DNA of 7,199 nucleotides. It comes from an uncultured bacterium. Its GTDB lineage: Bacteria; Verrucomicrobiota; Lentisphaeria; Oligosphaerales; Oligosphaeraceae. Position numbers and translations under genes: made by a program. The DNA lies in assembly GCA_902783355.1 (NCBI GenBank), contig CACZQQ010000125.1, positions 1 through 7,199 on the forward strand. The letters run 5' to 3'. Shown one piece after another: positions 6,431-7,199 of this stretch (position 1 is its first letter; each line of letters begins with the position of its first letter). The notes under the pieces are model-generated. The model did not search any database, had not been told where the DNA came from, and worked only from the letters and a program-made list of their open reading frames with translations.

Positions 6431-6443
6431 CGCCGATGCGGCG
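6431..6443. terminator. short hairpin in the convergent gap
   Basis: CGCCG (6431-6435) and CGGCG (6439-6443) form a 5-bp stem with an ATG loop. It nearly fills the 27-bp space between the converging stops at 6415-6417 and 6445-6447. A hairpin here could serve as a terminator for both strands, but neither side has a T-run. Its core matches that of the tandem repeat at 3396-3481 apart from the loop. Confidence 0.3.
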
Positions 6444-6444
6444 G

Positions 6445-7199
6445 CTATTCTCCGCGCAGTTCCCGCAGCAGCTCCTTGTCCATGCTGCCGGACTTGTAGC
6501 CGCCGAGGTCCAATGTGACATAGGAGAAGCCGAGGCTCTGCAGATAAGCGTTTATTTCTTCGCGGCGGGCGAGGCCCCGGTCGAAGTCGGCGGGTTCTAT
6601 TTCTATGCGGGCGAGTTTGCCATGGCAGCGGACGCGCACCTGCTGGAAGCCCATCTCGTGCAGCCGCTGTTCCGCCTTCTCCACCATGGAGAGCTTTTCG
6701 GCGGTGAGCACTTCGCCGTATTCAAATCGTGTGGCGAGGCAGGCCATCGACGGCTTGCTCCATGTGGGAAGACCCATCTCCTTGGACAACAGGCGGATGT
6801 CGCGTTTGGAGAGGCCTGCGTCCTTTAACGGACTGTGTATGCCGAGTTCGGCGATGGCCCGCAGGCCGGGACGGTAGGCGGTCACATCGTCCGCATTGGA
6901 ACCCTCGCAGACGCTGCCAATTCCATATTCGGCGGCGGTTTGTAGTAACTTCTTGAAAATAAACAATTTACATAGATAGCAACGGTCGGGGGGATTCTGC
7001 CTGAAGCCCTCGATGGCCAGCTGGTCGACCGTCACGACGGCATGGCGGATGCCACGGGCTTGGCAGAAGGCCTCCGCTTCGTCCTGCTCCTCCTGCGGCG
7101 AGGCAGCGATACTGGCGGTGAGGGCGAGCAAGTTGTCGCCGAGGGCTTCGTGGGCGACCGCCAGCAGGAAGGTGGAATCGACGCCTGCGGAGAAGGCGA
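6445..7199 (-). CDS. larE: LarE, ATP-dependent sacrificial sulfur transferase (5' end outside window)
   Basis: LarE inserts sulfur into the pyridinium dicarboxylate precursor of the nickel-pincer nucleotide, the cofactor of lactate racemase. The gene runs leftward and its start is beyond the right edge. About 250 codons are visible, probably all but some 20 N-terminal residues. The ATP-binding PP-loop reads SAGVDST (7191-7171), where SGGVDS is more common. A CxxC pair (DRCYLCK; Cys codons 6979-6981 and 6970-6972) and a further Cys in MACLATRFEYG (codon 6739-6741) match the three-cysteine LarE type. That type is reported to carry an iron-sulfur cluster rather than sacrificing one protein cysteine. 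The C-terminus LGGYKSGSMDKELL is typical of the family (LQGYRSGSMNE). The stop is at 6445-6447. The codons around the CxxC form an A/T-ending island. No larA, larB or larC is in the window. The related NAD synthase/PP-loop superfamily is an alternative, but the C-terminal signature favours LarE. Confidence 0.9.
   Translation of the reverse strand, partial: AFSAGVDSTFLLAVAHEALGDNLLALTASIAASPQEEQDEAEAFCQARGIRHAVVTVDQLAIEGFRQNPPDRCYLCKLFIFKKLLQTAAEYGIGSVCEGSNADDVTAYRPGLRAIAELGIHSPLKDAGLSKRDIRLLSKEMGLPTWSKPSMACLATRFEYGEVLTAEKLSMVEKAEQRLHEMGFQQVRVRCHGKLARIEIEPADFDRGLARREEINAYLQSLGFSYVTLDLGGYKSGSMDKELLRELRGE

Overview
The window is a GC-rich bacterial segment with three rightward genes and one leftward gene cut by the right edge. 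I cannot fix the organism from sequence alone. The best guess is a gut-type member of the PVC group (Lentisphaerota/Victivallales or a relative). The reasons are the large unsecreted glycoside-hydrolase-like protein, the AAA-ATPase/PD-(D/E)XK gene, strongly G/C-ending codons, and starts without Shine-Dalgarno sequences. This taxonomic call is inference of low to moderate confidence.

Layout. Positions 1-209 are a non-coding leader with balanced base composition, holding a weak promoter candidate and a compact set of competing GC-rich hairpins (138-171). Positions 210-3395 encode a 1061-residue protein of unproven function; its order of parts looks like N-terminal beta domains, a TIM-barrel-like hydrolase core, a glutamine-amidotransferase-like domain and a C-terminal beta domain. 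A 111-bp gap follows, holding two tandem copies of a 43-bp hairpin-forming repeat. Positions 3507-4757 encode an HD-domain phosphohydrolase that keeps nearly every active-site residue of the SAMHD1-type dNTP triphosphohydrolases. A 94-bp gap carries a run of eight G, a short palindrome that may terminate transcription, and an AT-rich promoter candidate. Positions 4852-6417 encode an AAA-ATPase-like protein with a C-terminal PD-(D/E)XK nuclease-type domain. After a 27-bp convergent gap, positions 6445-7199 (minus strand) encode most of LarE, the sulfur transferase that builds the nickel-pincer cofactor of lactate racemase.

How the genes relate. The three plus-strand genes are co-directional, but each gap contains hairpins, so an operon is not established. 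A dNTPase-like gene next to an ATPase/nuclease gene could be a defence pair, but this is speculation from adjacency. LarE is convergent and probably unrelated; its usual partners are not visible.

The most unusual feature is that three of the four genes each contain one sharply bounded island of about 12-15 consecutive, mostly A/T-ending codons in otherwise G/C-ending reading frames (3147-3182, 4167-4211, 6940-6984). Nothing in the ordinary annotation explains these islands.
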